Assembly (NCBI RefSeq): GCF_036320965.1 | Contig: NC_092269.1 | Coordinates: 26,288,581-26,352,580 of the forward strand | Direction: 5' to 3' | Source of the DNA: Panulirus ornatus | Taxonomy: Eukaryota; Arthropoda; Malacostraca; Decapoda; Palinuridae | DNA: 64,000 nt | Part shown: positions 28,629 to 41,961 of the stretch, piece by piece | How the letters are laid out: each line of letters begins with the position of its first letter | Position numbering within the stretch: position 1 is the first letter of the stretch | Position numbers and translations under genes: made by a program | Notes under the pieces: generated by a model | Database searches by the model: none | The model's input: only the letters and a program-made list of their open reading frames with translations | Told to the model about the DNA's origin: nothing

Positions 28629-29480
28629 ATTTGCTTTGTCGCTGTCTCCCGCGTTAGCGAGGTAGCGCAAGGAAACAGACGAAAGAATGGCCCAGCCCAC
28701 CCACATACACATGTATATATATACACGTCCACACACGCAAATATACATACCTATACAACTCAACGTATACATATATATATACACACACAGTCATATACAT
28801 ATATACACATGTACATAATTCATACTGTCTGCCTTTATTCATTCCCATCGCCACCCCGCCACACATGAAATAATAACCCTCTCCCCCCTCATGTGCGCGA
28901 GGTAGCGCTAGGAAGACAACAAAGGCCACATTCGTTCACACTCAGTCTCTAGCTGTCATGTAATAATGCACCGAAACCACAGCTCCCTTTCCACACCCAG
29001 GTCCAACAGAACATTCCATGGTTTACCCCAGACGCTTCACATACTCTGGTTCAATTCATTGACAGCACGTCGACCCCGGTATTCCACATCGTTCCAAATC
29101 ACTATATTCCTTGCACGCCTTTCACCCTCCTGCATGTTCAGGACCCGATCACTCAAAATCTTTTTCACTCCATCTTTCCACCTCCAATTAGGTCTCCCAC
29201 TTCTGGTTCCCTCCACCTCAGACACTTATATCCTCTTGGTCAATCTTTCCTCACTAATTCTCTCCATGTGACCAAACCATTTCAGAACACCCTCTTCTGC
29301 GCTCTCAACTACACTCTTTTTATTGCCACACATCTCTCTTACCCTATTATTACTTACTCGATCAAACGACCTCACACCACATATTGTCCTCAAACATCTC
29401 ATTTCCAGCACATCCACCCTCCTGCGCACAACTCTATCCATAGCCCACGCCTCGCAACCATACAACAACAACAATAATAA
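28629..29480 (-). pseudogene. RTE copy, RT C-terminus and class A 3' UTR, cut by assembly gap
   Basis: From the gap downward on the minus strand: YGCEAWAMDRVV, the FGHMERI and RSGRPNWRWKDG regions, then the C-terminal extension to a stop at about 29037. The class A 3' UTR follows, with both 3' modules, ending in GACAAAGCAAATAATAATGA. At least one frame break occurs near 29225. The gap prevents seeing the upstream part. Confidence 0.88.
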
Positions 29481-29580
29481 NNNNNNNNNNNNNNNNNNNN
29501 NNNNNNNNNNNNNNNNNNNNNNNNNNNNNNNNNNNNNNNNNNNNNNNNNNNNNNNNNNNNNNNNNNNNNNNNNNNNNNNN
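29481..29580. other. Assembly gap (100 N)
   Basis: Exactly 100 N, a conventional placeholder for a gap of unknown size. RTE sequence on the same strand lies on both sides. Confidence 1.
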
Positions 29581-29788
29581 ATTCTCCCTAAAATCTAATG
29601 ATACTCTCTCACCCCAACTCTCATTTGCCCTCTTTTTCACCTGTTGCACCTTTCTCTTGACCTCCTGCCTCTTTCTTTTATACCTCTCCCACTCATTTGC
29701 ATTTTTTCCCAGCAAAAATCGTTCAAATGCCTCTTTCTTCTCTTTCACTAATAATCTTACTTCTTCATTCCACCAATCACTACCTTTT
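29581..29788 (-). pseudogene. RTE linker fragment
   Basis: On the minus strand it covers about residues 352-417 of the RTE ORF (EEVRLLVKEKKEAF..., RANESWGERVSL). It probably belongs to the same copy as 28629-29480 across the gap. It ends at an orientation switch at 29788. Confidence 0.85.
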
Positions 29789-30872
29789 GGGAGTAAAGTC
29801 AGGGGTTAGTGAGAGGACAAGAGCAAGGGAAGGAGTAGCACCACTCCTGAAACAAGAGTGGTTGGAGTATGTGATAGAGTGTAAGAAAGTAAACTCTAGA
29901 TTGATATGGGTAAAACTGAAAGTGGATGGAGAGAGATGGGTGATTATTGGTGCAAATGCACCTGAGCATGAGAGGAAAGATGATGAGAGGCAAGTGTTTT
30001 GGTAGCAGCTGAGTGAATGTGTTAGTAGTTTTGATGCACGAGACCGGGTTATGGTAATGGGTGATTTGAATGCAAAGGTGAGTAATGTGGCAGTTGAGGG
30101 TATAATTGGTGTACATGGGGTGTTCAGTGTTGTAAATGGATATGGTAAAGAGCTTGTAGATTTATGTGCTGAAAAAGGACTGGTGATTGGGAATACCTTG
30201 TTTAAAAAGAGAGATATACATAAGTATACGTATGTAAGTAGGAGAGATGGCCAGAGAGTGTTATTGGATTACGTGTTAATTGATAGGTGCATGAAAGAGA
30301 GACTTTTGGATGTTAATGTGTTGAGACGTGCAACTGGAGGGATGTCTGATCATTATCTTGTGGAGGCGAAGGTGAAGATTTGTGGGGGTATTCAGAAAAG
30401 ATGAGAGAATGTTGGGGTGAAAAGAGTGGTGAGAGTAAGTGAACTTGGGAAGGAGACTTGTGTGAGGAAGTACCAAGAGAGAGTGAGTACAGAATGGAAA
30501 AAGGTGAGAACAAAGGATGTAAGGGGAGTGGGAAGTATTTAGGGAAGCAGTGATGGCTTGCGCAAAAGATGCTTGTGGCATGAGAAGCGTGGGAGGTGGG
30601 CAGATTAGAAAGGGTAGTGAGTGGTGGGATGAAGAAGTAAGATTATTAGTGAAAGAGAAGAGAGAGGCATTTGGAAGATTTTTGCAGGGAAATAATGCAA
30701 ATGAGTGGGATATGTATAAAAGAAAGAAGCAGGAGGTCAAGAGAAAGGGTGCAAGAGGTGAAAAAGAGGGCAAATGAGAGTTGGGGTGAGAGAGTATCAT
30801 TAAATTTTAGGGAGAATAAAAAGATGTTTTGGAAGGAGGTAAATAAAGTGCGCAAGACAAGGGATTCAAATT
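29789..30872 (+). pseudogene. RTE endonuclease fragment, inverted within minus-strand RTE pieces
   Basis: It starts at [10 protein letters not shown] (residue about 69), includes GDLNAKV, LDYVLID and SDHYLVEAK, and ends at VRKTRD (residue about 430). A TAG near 30003, a TGA near 30402, a short deletion near 30530 and an extra G near 30749 break it. Both neighbours are the same element on the other strand. Confidence 0.88.
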
Positions 30873-31465
30873 ACCCATTACTATAACCCTGTCTCATGCA
30901 CTAAAAGTGCTAACACACTCATTCAGCTGCTCCCAAAACACTTGCCTCTCATGATCTTTCTTCTCATGACGAGGTGCACAGGCCCCAATAATCATCTCTC
31001 TCTCCATCCACTTTCAGTTTTACCCATATCAATCTAGAATTTATTTTCTTACACTCTATCACATACTCCCACAACTCCTGCTTCAGGAGTAGTGCTACCC
31101 CTTCCTTTGCTCTTGTCCTCTCACCTACCCGACTTTACTCCCAAGACATTCCCAAACCACTCTTCCCCTTTACCCTTAAGCTTCATTTCACTCAGAGCCA
31201 AAACATCCACGTTCCTTTTCGCAAACATACTACGAATCTCTCCTTTTTTCTCATCTTGGTTACATCGACACACATTTAGACACCTCAGTCTGAGCCTTCA
31301 AGGAGGATGAGCACTCTCTGCATAACTCCTGTTTCCCCTTTTAGAAAGTTAAAATACAAGGAGGGAAGGGTTTCTAGCACCCCCGCTCCCATCCCCTTTA
31401 GTTGCCTTCAACGACACGCAGGGAATGCGTGGGAAGTTTTCTTTCTCACCTATCCCCAGGGATAT
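30873..31465 (-). pseudogene. RTE 5' leader and endonuclease N-terminus
   Basis: On the minus strand it runs from the leader (TATCCCTGGGGATAGGTGAG, GTTTTAACTTTCTAAAAGGGG) through the N-terminal ORF region to GNLN (GDLN in intact copies) at 30873, where it meets the inverted plus-strand piece. Small deletions break the frame. Confidence 0.85.
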
Positions 31466-31498
31466 ACATATATCATTTTTTATTATACTTTGTCGCTG
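31466..31498 (-). mobile_element. Tiny inverted RTE 3' end
   Basis: ATTATACTTTGTCGCTG is the reverse complement of the RTE terminus CAGCGACAAAGTATAAT. Only about 17 bp remain before the joint to a plus-strand RTE copy at 31499. Confidence 0.6.
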
Positions 31499-32555
31499 AG
31501 GGATAAGTCAATTGGGAGGTAAGTTTCAATGGAGTAAAACTGGAGGAAGTGAAGTTTTTAGATATCTGGGAGTGGATTTGGCAGTGGATGGAACCATGGA
31601 AGGAGAAGTGAATCATAGGGTGAAGGAGGGGACGAAAGTTCTGGAAGCGTTGAAGAATGTGTGGAAATCGAGAGCGCTATCTTGGAAAGCAAAAATGGGT
31701 ATGCTTGAAGGAATAGTGGTTCCAACAATGTTATATGGTTGTGAGGCGTGGGCTATAGATAGAGTTGTGCGGAGGAGGGTGGATGTGCTAGAAATGAGAT
31801 GTTTGAGGACAACATATAGTGTGAGGTGGTTCGATCGAGTAAGTAATGAAAGGGTAAGAGAGATGTGTGGTAGTAAAAAGAGTGTGGTTGAGAGAGCAGA
31901 AGAGAGTGTTTTGAAATGGTTTGGTCACATGGAGAGAATGAGCGAGGAAAGATTGACAAAGAGGATAAATGTGTCAGAGGTGAAGGGAATGAGGAGAAGT
32001 GGGAGACCAAATTGGAGGTGGAAAGATGGAGTGAAAAGGATTTTGAGTGATGAAGGGTGAAAGGCGTGCAAGGAATAGAGTGAATAGGAACGATGTGGTA
32101 TACCGGGGTCGACGTGCTGTCAATGGATTGAACCAGGGTATGTGAAGCATCTCGGGTAAACCATGGAAAGTTTTGTGGGGCCTGGATGTGGAAAGGGAGC
32201 TGTGGTTTTGTTGCATTATACATGACAGCTAGAGACTGAGTGTGAACAAATGTGGCCTTTGTCGTCTTTTCCTAGTGCTACCTTGTGCACATGCAGAGGG
32301 AGGGGGTTTTACATTTCACATGTGGCAAGGTCGCAACGGGAATGGATGAAGGGAGCATGTATGAATATGTACATGTTTACATATGTATATGTCTGTGTAT
32401 GTATATGTATGTATACATTGGAATTTATAGGTATGTGTATGTGCATGTGTGGGCGTTTATGTAAATACATGTGTATGTGGGTGGGTTGGGCCATTCCTTT
32501 GTCTGTTTCCTTGTGCTACCTCGCTGATGTGGGAGACAGCGAGAAAGTATAATAA
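31499..32555 (+). pseudogene. RTE RT C-terminus and complete class A 3' UTR
   Basis: It starts at the GQVNWEVS region (residue about 792) right after the tiny inverted 3' end. It contains FRYLGVDLAVDGTMEGEVNH, YGCEAWAIDRVV, FGHMERMSEE and a RSGRPNWRWKDG block. A deletion at about 32051 removes the RGLNMQ region and shifts the frame. The 3' UTR has both modules, with CTAGTGCTACCTTG near 32272 and GTGCTACCTCGCTGATGTGG near 32512, and ends GAGAAAGTATAATAAATA. Confidence 0.9.
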
Positions 32556-32728
32556 ATATAAATAATAATGATAATAATGCAACTCAAATATCATGGGGAA
32601 CATTGCTGTAAAATAACATGTGAAATGAGATATAAAACATCAAAATATCGAACAATATTATGCAACTTCTAATTGTATGAATTCCTACTTAACACAAAAT
32701 GGGAGGAATGTATCAAGCTCTTCCAATG

Positions 32729-33000
32729 TCATTTCATTGCCTTCCATTCAAGCTTAATCAATATTGTTCCACTTGCTGCTATATCCACTCCTGGGTACTG
32801 AAAACATTTCACTTCCTCTAAGTTTAATCCATGCAAACTCATACACCAACTAACCTGTCCTTTTACCCTCCTAAACTTAATACCCTTGCTTTTATTCACA
32901 TTTACTCTCAACTTTCTCCATTCAAGCTCTCTACCAAACTGAAATTGCAACTTTTGCAGCTTTTCACTCACAATTACTGCTTTCTTAATTTTGCCACATT
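32729..33000 (-). pseudogene. Ancient RTE RT fragment
   Basis: The minus-strand frame reads KLQKLQFQFGRELEWRKLRV, NVNKSKGIKF, GQVSW and EEVKCFQYPGVDIAASGT. It is clearly homologous to residues about 754-850 of the RTE ORF but far more diverged than any other copy here. Confidence 0.85.
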
Positions 33001-33360
33001 CAACAGAAATTTCATAAAGATATCATCTAATTCATATATTCATTCATTTACATTTATGGTGCTGTTATCTTTCATATGGGAGGATTCAACAATAAGCCTA
33101 TCTATAAGTGACACACAAGGGTAAACAGTTTTTGTACTCTGTTTCTAGATATGGAAAACAATGGATTCTGTCTTCAAACATTGAGAGCACTGGACTTATT
33201 CACTTCTAAAAAAAAAAAAAAAAAAATAATTACTTGTACTCATAAGAGAAGGATTATCCTCTGATCATTAAGATCACATTGGGGGGTTACTTTTAAATGA
33301 CACCCCTAGTCTACTTGCATGGGGAAGTTTAGGCCTTGCATAATTATACGTATTATGTCT
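33001..33360. other. No recognisable feature
   Basis: A/T-rich sequence with a 19-A run near 33210; nothing supportable. Confidence 0.45.
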
Positions 33361-33610
33361 GAGTTGTGGTTTCGGTGAATTACACATGACAGCTAGAGAC
33401 TGAGTGTGAACGAATGTGGCTGTTCCTAGCACTACCTCGCATGCGTGTGGGGGGAAGAGGGTGCTATTTCATGTGTGGCGGGGTGGCGACGGGAATGGAT
33501 GAAGGCAGCGTTTATGTATATACATGTGTATGTGGGTGGGTTGGGCCATTCTTTCGTCTGTTTCCTTGCACTACCTCACTAACATGGGAGACAATGACTA
33601 AGTATAATGA
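33361..33610 (+). mobile_element. Solo RTE class A 3' UTR fragment, old
   Basis: It begins at GAGTTGTGGTTTCGGTG and contains module 1 (CTAGCACTACCTCGCATGC), GGCGGGGTGGCGACGGGAAT and module 2 (CTTGCACTACCTCACTAACA) to the tail. About 70 bp between the modules are missing compared with 38140-38526. No coding part is attached. Confidence 0.8.
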
Positions 33611-33994
33611 TAATAAAAAATGTCTAAGCATGAAAGTACGAACTGTATTTGATAGTATTAGGAAGAGATTCGATGTTGGGTAGAAGAAGCAGATTGGAGC
33701 ATTAGATAGTAGTCGTCAGGAGGAACATTAGGTAGGAGCCTCTGCAAACACTGCACTAAAGTTGCCCTCTGCCAGTGACCTGTTAAGGCTCAGGTGCTAA
33801 AGGACAACAAATGGCACTGGGGTTCTTTACTTATGGAGAATGTTGCCGTGGCTGCCCCTCTGAGGGAGTTTCAGTTGAAACAGGCATCATAGATATAGAT
33901 AAGACATATAGATAAATTGACACTCATGATGCCCTATCTCTTGAACTTGTTTCATCTTTCATACCTGTAGAGGAACTATACTTGTGTGATTCCT

Positions 33995-34130
33995 TTTCCT
34001 GCTTCCTCTTTTGGAAAGTATTGATACAGAAGGGGGGTGATTTCCAGCCTCTCCCCATTCCCACCCCACTCAAGTCACCTTTAATGACATGTGACTACTA
34101 TTTTTTCTCTCCAATCCTCAAGGATACCCT
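33995..34130 (-). mobile_element. Ancient short-element or RTE-leader fragment
   Basis: CCTCTTTTGGAAAGTATTGA, GGGTGATTTCCAGCCTCTCC and AATCCTCAAGGATAC line up with the conserved leader block of the short element, with many substitutions. It shows that the family is old. Confidence 0.55.
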
Positions 34131-34249
34131 CTAAACTATCAATAAACTTCCTAAACTTCTGTATGCTCTCTACAGTCACTGCACAATCACTTAAACTATT
34201 CCAGTCACCCTCAGTCGATTATGTAAGTACTCCATATCTTTTCTTAGGT

Positions 34250-34430
34250 TTTTACTTAATGTTTTGCTCTCGCCTGTTGTTCCATTTTCTGCATCATCCA
34301 TGACCGTTAATCTATCACCTTTAACCTCTCTCTGTAACTCAATTATTTCATTTTGAGTACTGATATCATCTCTGTTGCCTGTTGGACCTTCTCTATTAAC
34401 TCATTGTGTTTCTCTTAGAGGAAATCAAAT
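34250..34430 (-). pseudogene. Coiled-coil LINE ORF1-like relic
   Basis: The minus strand reads HNELIEKVQQATEMIS, then after a frame change EIIELQREVKGDRL. Heptad-like hydrophobic spacing suggests an ORF1-type coiled coil of a CR1/Jockey-like LINE. It is weak because it is short and broken. Confidence 0.3.
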
Positions 34431-34639
34431 TTAGAAAGAATACTTTAATTCAATTCTACGCTGAAAATACTTTATCAAACATATCCTTATCCATGACGAG
34501 TGAGAGGAAGAATGGCAGTAAGAAAACTCAGAAGGAAGCAGGAGTACTTTAATCACTACAGTTTTGAAGAAGGCCTCTGGTTGAAATATTAGAGATTAAA
34601 ATCCTCCTGCTTTATTCCATGTTCCCTCACCACCATTCA

Positions 34640-35035
34640 TATCCACATTCATATCCTTGAATACATTTATAACATTAATGAGCATGCAGTTTGCCTTCGC
34701 AACATTTCTCCTGCCTTAGTGTCATTTTGTAGGTTAGACACATTGTTAACCCCTAATGTCCCTTTCACATACAGTTCATGAAATTTATCTCCTGCCAGAT
34801 TATAGTCATATGGAGTTATTCTTTTACAGTGCTCTATCTTTGTTAATCAGCATTTCCAGAGGTTAAACTTAATCATTCTTGAATCAACATAACTCTGTAG
34901 CTTGGCTAATTTCCTTTTCTTTACATTTCTTATGACCTCATCATCATTTGTAAACATATCTACGTATGAATCCAGTTGTTCTGGTGAGTCATTCACATAG
35001 ATCAAGAACAGCAATGGCCCAATGACATAGACATA
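34640..35035 (-). pseudogene. CR1/Jockey-like LINE reverse transcriptase relic
   Basis: On the minus strand GPLLFLIYVNDSPEQLDSYV is followed by MFTNDDEVI, which corresponds to the GPLLF...MFADD segment of non-LTR RTs (FADD has become FTNDD). Further on, IKFNLWKC, NLAGDKFHELYVKGTLGV and the next 20 or so residues fit the region after the catalytic box. Stops and frame changes are present. This family is unrelated to the RTE copies. Confidence 0.65.
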
Positions 35036-35189
35036 CCACTAGTAACTCCAAGACACTTCATGTAATATGTCTGACCTAATGGTTATGATCAAATATATAC
35101 TTCATATTACTGTAACATCTTCTCTTTCTTTGAAACTCCACACTATGGAAATAACAAAGTCTGCCTCGCAGATACTGGGAATTCTCTTT

Positions 35190-35766
35190 AGAAAAGGAGA
35201 TTGCTTTCTTTTGAACAGTTGCTCCATTTATACAAAGGATTGACCTGTCCTTGTATGGCGTACAGTTCTCACATCTGGGATGGTGTTACTCTGCATCCTT
35301 ACTTGACAGAGTCGAATCAAAAGCGCTTCAACTTATAAAGGCTCCCAGGCTAACTTCAAAACCTGACCTGCTTGCCCTACACCACCAAGTTGGTTACTTT
35401 ACCTCTTCTTTAGGTATTGCTTTGCTTTTGCTCCTGATAGCTGGCTGCTTGTCTGCCCTCACCACTAGCTAGACCATGTGATACTTGGCAAGCTGCTGGT
35501 AACTCAAGGGTGGTCTGTTTTGCTAACTGTTTACTTCCCTGCATCTCTAAGCTTTGCAACTCTCTCCTTTCTCATGTCTTTCCAAATAAATATGAACTGG
35601 CACATTTCAAAAGAAAGGTTTTTCATTTCCTCTTCAGTTCATAAATACTTTTCCCTGTCCCTTCTTTTTCCCTTTCATAATTCTCTCTATATTCAAATTA
35701 AGGCCTGACCTTGATGTGAAATTTTGTCTGAGATTGGAGTGTCCAGTACAAAAAAAAAAAAAAAAA
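35190..35766 (+). pseudogene. Jockey/CR1-like LINE 3' end with A tail, 5'-truncated
   Basis: Plus-strand frames read LLDRVESKALQLIKAPRL, LALHHQVGYF, then LPCISKLCNSLLSHVFPNKY and HFKRKVFHFL, the familiar C-terminal region of Jockey/CR1-type RT proteins, with frame changes. A run of about 17 A bases at 35750-35766, followed by a G run, marks the 3' end. It is a retroposed, decayed copy. Confidence 0.65.
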
Positions 35767-35789
35767 GGAGGGGGGGGGGGGGGATATGT

Positions 35790-36826
35790 TGCCTAAAAAC
35801 CAGAGTATGACTCCTGATGATGGACACACCAATAGATGACACAGGCAATGGAGAGATGATACATGGACAATGGATGCATGATGAAGAAGACTGGCTATGT
35901 GCTTCTTTAGTGTCTACCATGTTATGTAGGCAGTAACACCCAGAATGACATCTAATGGAATACCTTCATCACTTGCACTGCAGCATATTTATTGATTGCA
36001 AAAGAAAATGAGGAAAAACACTGGATGAAAACTAAGAGAAGCATCTGAATTCTGATCCATGAACAAAAATTGAGTTTTCTTCAGGCTAGGTCAAGTTCAC
36101 AGTTAAGCTTTAGAAGGGCAGAACTTGGCAGTATCTAAACACAAGGAATGTTCTGTGAAAAAATTAAATCATCAACAGTGAAACATATTCGATAGGAACG
36201 GAATTAGAACAGGTAAAAATTTTGCTTGGAAAACATCAAAGTTTCATGGGCAAAGGTAAAATTTTCAAGTTATGAACCACATCAAAATTCAAGGTAACCC
36301 AACCTCTATGGGACATTACTCAATCAAAATTCAATGAAATTTATTGGCTGTATGCCATTAAACTCCTCTGACAAGGAGAAACAACTGTATAGAGTAAGAA
36401 TTTTGATGTGTCTTCACTAAACCAGGATATCCTGACAAGTTGGAAGGACAGACACCAGACAGATGTTGGAGGACAAAAAACTCCAAAAGTTTCTATAATG
36501 CTACACTGGCAACAAATGTGAAAGGTGTTCCATGTAACACTTGTGACATCAGCATTACTAAAGGGCTGTCAGAGTAAATTAAGTACAAGTGGAAATACTG
36601 CTTGGAAAATCTGAAAAATACCTGTATTCAGATCCATGATTAAATGTGGATTCATCTTAAAGTTATGAGTGCTGTTAAGTTAATTTCAAATCTTTGATAA
36701 GGGTGTTCTACAGAACAATTATGTTGCCTACAAAGCAGTGGAGTTCCGGGAATGTTATGAAAATGTGTGAAAATACTCTTTGGAAAATAAAAATAAATAT
36801 TTGTATTTAAGTTCCTTCTGTTTCCC
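35790..36826. other. No recognisable gene
   Basis: Moderately A-rich sequence. Phrases such as CTTGGAAAA, TCAGATCCATGA and ATGTTGCCTA recur a few times at loose spacing, hinting at a very old repeat, but no unit can be defined. Confidence 0.4.
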
Positions 36827-36947
36827 CTTTTAGAAAGTTAAAATACAAGGAGGGGAGGGTTTCTAGCCCCCCCGCTCCCATCCCCTTTAGTCGCCTTCTA
36901 CGACACGTGAGGAATATATGGGAAGTATTCTTTCTCCCCTATCCCCA
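36827..36947 (-). mobile_element. Inverted RTE 5' leader fragment
   Basis: On the minus strand CCTGGGGATAGGGGAGAAAG through to AACTTTCTAAAAGGGGAAAC is the RTE leader (compare 31320-31465 and 56603-56726). It is fused at 36947/36948 to a plus-strand RT fragment. Confidence 0.8.
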
Positions 36948-38526
36948 GGTGTGTGCTTTGAAGAATGTATGTAAGAAATACTTAGAAAAGGAAATGGATT
37001 TGTATGTAGCATTTATGGATCTGGAGAAGGCATATGATAGAGTTAATAGAGATTATCTGTGGAAGGTATTAAGAATATATGGTGTGGGGGGCAAGTTGTT
37101 AGAAGCAGTGAAAAGTTTTTATCGAGGATGTAAGGCATGTGTACGTGTAGGAAGAGAGGAAAGTGATTGGTTCTCAGTGAGTGTAGGTTTGCGGCAGGGG
37201 TGTGTGATGTCTCCATGGTTGGTTAATTTGTTTATGGATGGGGTTGTTAGGGAGGTGAATACAAGGGTTTTGGAAAGAGGGGCAAGTATGCAGTCTGTTG
37301 TGGATGAGAGAGCTTGGGAAGTGAGTCAGTTGTTGTTCGCTGATGATACACCACTAGTGGCTGATTCATGTCAGAAACTGCAGAAGCTGGTGACTGAGTT
37401 TGGTAAAGTGCGTGAAAGAAGAAAGTTGAGAGTAAATGTGAATAAGAGCAAGGTCATTAGGTACAGTAGGGTTGAGGGTCAAGTCAATTGGGAGGTAAGT
37501 TTGAATGGAGAAAAACTGGAGGAAGTGAAGTGTTTTAGATATCTGGGAGTGGATTTGGCAGCGGATGGAACCATGGAAGCGGAAGTGAATCATAGGGTGG
37601 GGGAGGGGGCGAAAATTCTGGGAGCCTTGAAGAAAGTGTGGAAGTTGAGAACATTATCTTGGAAAGCAAAAATGGGTACGTTTGAAGGAATAGTGGTTCT
37701 AAAAATGTCGTACGGTTGCGAGGCGTGGGCTATGGATAGAGTTGTGAGGAGAAGGATGGATGTGCTGGAAATGAGATGTTTGAGGACAATATGTGGTGTG
37801 AGGTGGTTTGATTGAGTAAGTAATAATAGGGTAAGAGAGATGTGTGGTAATAAAAAGAGTGTGGTTGAGAGAGCAGAAGAGGGTGTTTTGAAATGATTTG
37901 GTCACATGGAGAGAATGAGTGAGAAAAGATTGACCAAGAGGATATATGTGTCAGAGGTGGAGGGAACGAGGAGAAGTGGGAGACCAAACTGGAGGTGGAA
38001 AGATGGAGTGAAAAAGATTTTGAGTGATCGGGGCCTGAACATGCAGGAGGGTGAAAGGCGTGCAAGGAATAGAGTGAATTGGAACGATGTGGTATACTGG
38101 GGTCGACATGCTGTCAATGGATTGAGCCAGGGCATGTGAAGCGTCTGGGGTAAACCATGGAAAGTTCTGTGGGGCCTGGATGTGGAAAGGGAGCTGTGGT
38201 TTCAGTGCATTATTACGTGACAGCTAGAGACTGAACGTGAACGAATGGGGCCTTTGTTGTCTTCCTAGCGCTACCTCACGCACATGTGGGGGAAGGGAGT
38301 TGTTATTTCATGTGTGGCGAGGTGGCGATGGGAATGAATAAAGGCAGCCAGTATGAATTATGTACATGTGTATATATGTATGTGTATATATATGTATACG
38401 TTGAGATGTATAGGTATGTATATTTGCGTGTGTGGACGTGTATGTATATACATGTGTATGTGGGTGGGTTGGGCCATTCTTTCATCTGTTTCCTTGCGCA
38501 ACCTTGCTAATGCGGGAGACAGCGAC
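36948..38526 (+). pseudogene. RTE RT copy with complete class A 3' UTR
   Basis: It starts at VCALKNVCKKYLEKEMDLYV (residue about 614) directly at the inverted joint. AFMDLEKAYD, GLRQGCVMSPW and FADD are intact. Stops: TGA at 37813-37815 (CGA in other copies, a CpG change) and TGA near 37894 (TGG). The frame then continues to the C-terminal extension ending at 38139. The 3' UTR has module 1 near 38268 (GCGCTACCTCACGCACATGT), a TA-rich linker, and module 2 near 38497. Confidence 0.92.
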
Positions 38527-40236
<1,710 letters not shown>

Positions 40237-40320
40237 CTAAAAAGTTTTTGAAAATGCAATAAAGAATATCACTATCACAAGTTAATCAATTCATATATCT
40301 TCACTTACAAAAATAGATAT

Positions 40321-40500
40321 GCGGGGGGGGGGGGGTGTCATTTCATGTGTGGCAGGGTGGCAACAGGAATGAATAAAGGCAGCAAGTATGAATTATGTAC
40401 GTGTATATATGCACATGTTTGTGTATGTATAAGTATGTATATGTTGAAATGTATAGGCATGTATATGTGCGTATGTGGACGTGTATGTATATGCATATAT
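40321..40500 (+). mobile_element. RTE 3' UTR fragment inside Cdc5l intron 1
   Basis: After a 13-G run, TGTCATTTCATGTGTGGCAG, AATGAATAAAGGCAGCAAGT and the TA-rich linker of the class A 3' UTR are readable up to GTGGACGTGTATGTATATGC. It is antisense to Cdc5l and lacks both module hairpins in full. Confidence 0.8.
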
Positions 40501-41916
40501 AATACACCTTATCTAAGTACAGTATGTGATGAACTATCTATAGGTAATCTACCTTATAGCATACATGCATAAAAACTGGGAAAAACAGACAAATAGGCCA
40601 GACATTACAAATTCTAGAATTTTTCACTCATAGATGAAAATACATCTGAAATACGGAAAACAAATCATGAACTTCTATGATTAGGGAGTGTATATTAATG
40701 ACAAGTATCCATTTGTCACAAAACCTTTAGTGTTACCACATACCTGTATGTCAGTGTATCATGTACACATCTCCTAATGGCAGTACTTTTTAAAACTGTA
40801 CTGCAATGATTCTTAGCTCACATTTGTTTTAATGGGGCATTTAACACCCAATCCTAAAGATCCAATATAAGTCATTCACATAAAAAGAAAGTGGAAAGAT
40901 GACAACAAAAGACTAAAGTAATTTAATAAGTTCTATATATAACTTATTAAGCTGTCATCAACCTAAACTATCTCCTCAAAAAAAAAATCATATACACTAC
41001 TAAAGCTAATTTTTCTTATATCATTACTGCAAACTAAGAAGTTCCTTGTAAAATGGAGCCAACTCTTTTTTTTTTATACATATCTTACTTTTATTCATTT
41101 CAAAATTACCTGACTAATACTTAAAACTTAAAACACTTTTAACCAGTTAATGAAGTAGCATCAACAGTCTGTAACAGTTCAGGAGGAGGGGATCTGTGGT
41201 TATAGGTTGTCAAAGTATAATGAGGCTGAGGCAAACATTTTATAATTGTTTACCAGTTGGTGTTTATTATTTTTACTGCTATAAAGGTTAAGTGAGGTTT
41301 TCATAGGTTTTATTCATCTTTCACTGAAGTAATACCTATTGTGCCCATGCCTCGATTAACCCCATTTCCTTCTAGCTACTACTGTTAGTGTATTAAATAT
41401 CGTTCAATAAATCACACTCCTCTAAGCCATGCTCCACAAATATTCCTGTAAATATTCACAATAATCTATTCAAAACACGTGAAGCACAAATAAACATTTT
41501 CCACTGCCAGAGATCATATTCAATTCAATCATTTATCTACATGGCTACTCAAGGAAGTTAGTTGTATATTCATAAATATTATGCAAAAGTTTCACCTATA
41601 ATCACATTTTTTCAACCATCATATATTTCCAAAAGTCGCTTTATCTAATGTCGAAAAAAATATGACTCCAAGACACGCTCCACAAATCTTCCTGTTAACT
41701 CTAAGCACTATATGCTAACATTCTTGAGCCAGTTTCAATGCCTGTAGAAACGGGTAATTCACGAAATTACCATCAAACTAATATATTCCCGAAGTAATGA
41801 AGCATTATCAATACCCTCCATAAATATACTGCTTCACTTTTACAACCCAACACAGCAGCAGATTCAGTTCTCACGTCAAATAGCTTTACTGTAACTTATG
41901 ATTAACGTCTACTTAC

Positions 41917-41961
41917 CTCTGTGTTCCTCCAAACACCACCCTTGATCATAACACGAGGCAT
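41917..41961 (-). CDS. Cdc5l: Cdc5l coding exon 1 (start codon)
   Basis: On the minus strand ATG begins MPRVMIKGGVWRNTE, 15 codons ending GAG before a GTAAGT donor (41911-41916). This is the conserved N-terminus of CDC5L leading into the first Myb repeat, with the first conserved Trp in GGVWRNTE. Joining to exon 2 (DEILKAA) restores the known sequence order. The start is preceded by AAGTAAAC. Intron 1 is 1680 bp (40237-41916) and contains an RTE fragment. Confidence 0.97.

Noticed and set aside
28244..28732. Protein-coding frame of His/Tyr/Ile repeats
   Set aside because: It is the translation of the GAT/AAT microsatellite and the adjoining RTE tail.
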